64,000 nt of DNA. Source: DASVEG01 sp035540495 (GTDB taxonomy: Bacteria > Actinomycetota > Acidimicrobiia > Acidimicrobiales > CADCTF01). The notes beneath the pieces are model-generated. The model saw only the letters and a program-made list of their open reading frames with translations, did no database searches and was not told where the DNA came from. The position numbers and the translations under genes were made by a program. The stretch's first letter is position 1; every line of letters starts with the position of its first letter. Shown here in pieces: positions 63,962 to 64,000 of the stretch. The stretch lies in NCBI GenBank assembly GCA_035540495.1, contig DATLGL010000035.1:1-64000 (forward strand). The letters are read 5' to 3'.

Positions 63962-64000
63962 ACCCCTGACCTCTTTCTGCTCGGGGACAGTACGTCCGTC

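Overview
The window is 64 kb of dense, high-GC, uniformly codon-biased DNA from an actinobacterium. The phylum call rests on three things seen here. There are two tiny ribosomal protein genes of actinobacterial type (bS22-like at 31505 and bL37-like at 39352). The gene order, from memory of Mycobacterium tuberculosis Rv1003-Rv1026, is largely preserved: rsmI, metG, tatD, rsmA-ispE, pth-rplY, prs-glmU, mfd, mazG, eno, ftsB, DUF501, ppx. There is also a C-terminal LAATG sorting-like signal. A deep-branching class such as Acidimicrobiia is a guess, supported only weakly by a lone PilT ATPase and the molybdenum hydroxylase cluster. No phage, insertion sequence or CRISPR array is visible.

Layout. 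1-4.8 kb: a RIO-type kinase, a PEP/pyruvate-dikinase-like protein coupled to a four-helix membrane protein, and a tyrosine phosphatase. 4.9-17.1 kb: a molybdenum hydroxylase (cox, form II CO-dehydrogenase-like) cluster on the minus strand, with coxL, coxS, coxM, MoxR/CoxD, VWA/CoxE, two XdhC-type proteins, a DUF1707/cyclase fusion, a MobA-like transferase and CoxG. It lies exactly between ftsB and DUF501-ppx, which are neighbours in mycobacteria. A secreted intradiol-dioxygenase-like protein and a flavin-type split-barrel protein separate coxL from coxS. 17.2-30.4 kb: conserved housekeeping genes ftsB, eno, mazG, a parvulin lipoprotein, mfd, pilT, pth, rplY, prs and a short glmU. 30.5-31.6 kb: tRNA-Gln overlapped by the 3' end of a helix-turn-helix gene, then bS22. 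31.6-39.4 kb: ispE, rsmA, a DPBB/RlpA-like secreted protein in the position of rpfB, tatD, metG, an AbrB-like regulator, rsmI, DUF192, ychF and bL37. 39.4-51.8 kb: mixed metabolic genes, many in back-to-back or tail-to-tail pairs. 51.9-59.4 kb: a putative sortase-anchored Gly/Asn-rich protein and the glgX-treY-treZ operon, which makes trehalose from glycogen. 59.4-64 kb: a two-component system with a GerMN lipoprotein (MtrAB-LpqB-like), an anti-sigma-type ATPase, tRNA-Ala, a translin-family gene and a membrane protein.

Gene packing is extreme. Start and stop codons overlap as ATGA, GTGA or TTGA at more than a dozen junctions, so translational coupling is expected. Many transcription units carry a TAnnnT hexamer only 6-11 bases before the start codon with no Shine-Dalgarno, which points to widespread leaderless transcription. 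The least expected items are the cox insertion with a 47-bp inverted repeat at its edge, the DUF1707/FAFMGG-repeat/cyclase fusion, the HTH gene running into tRNA-Gln, and a GlmU that lacks its acetyltransferase half.
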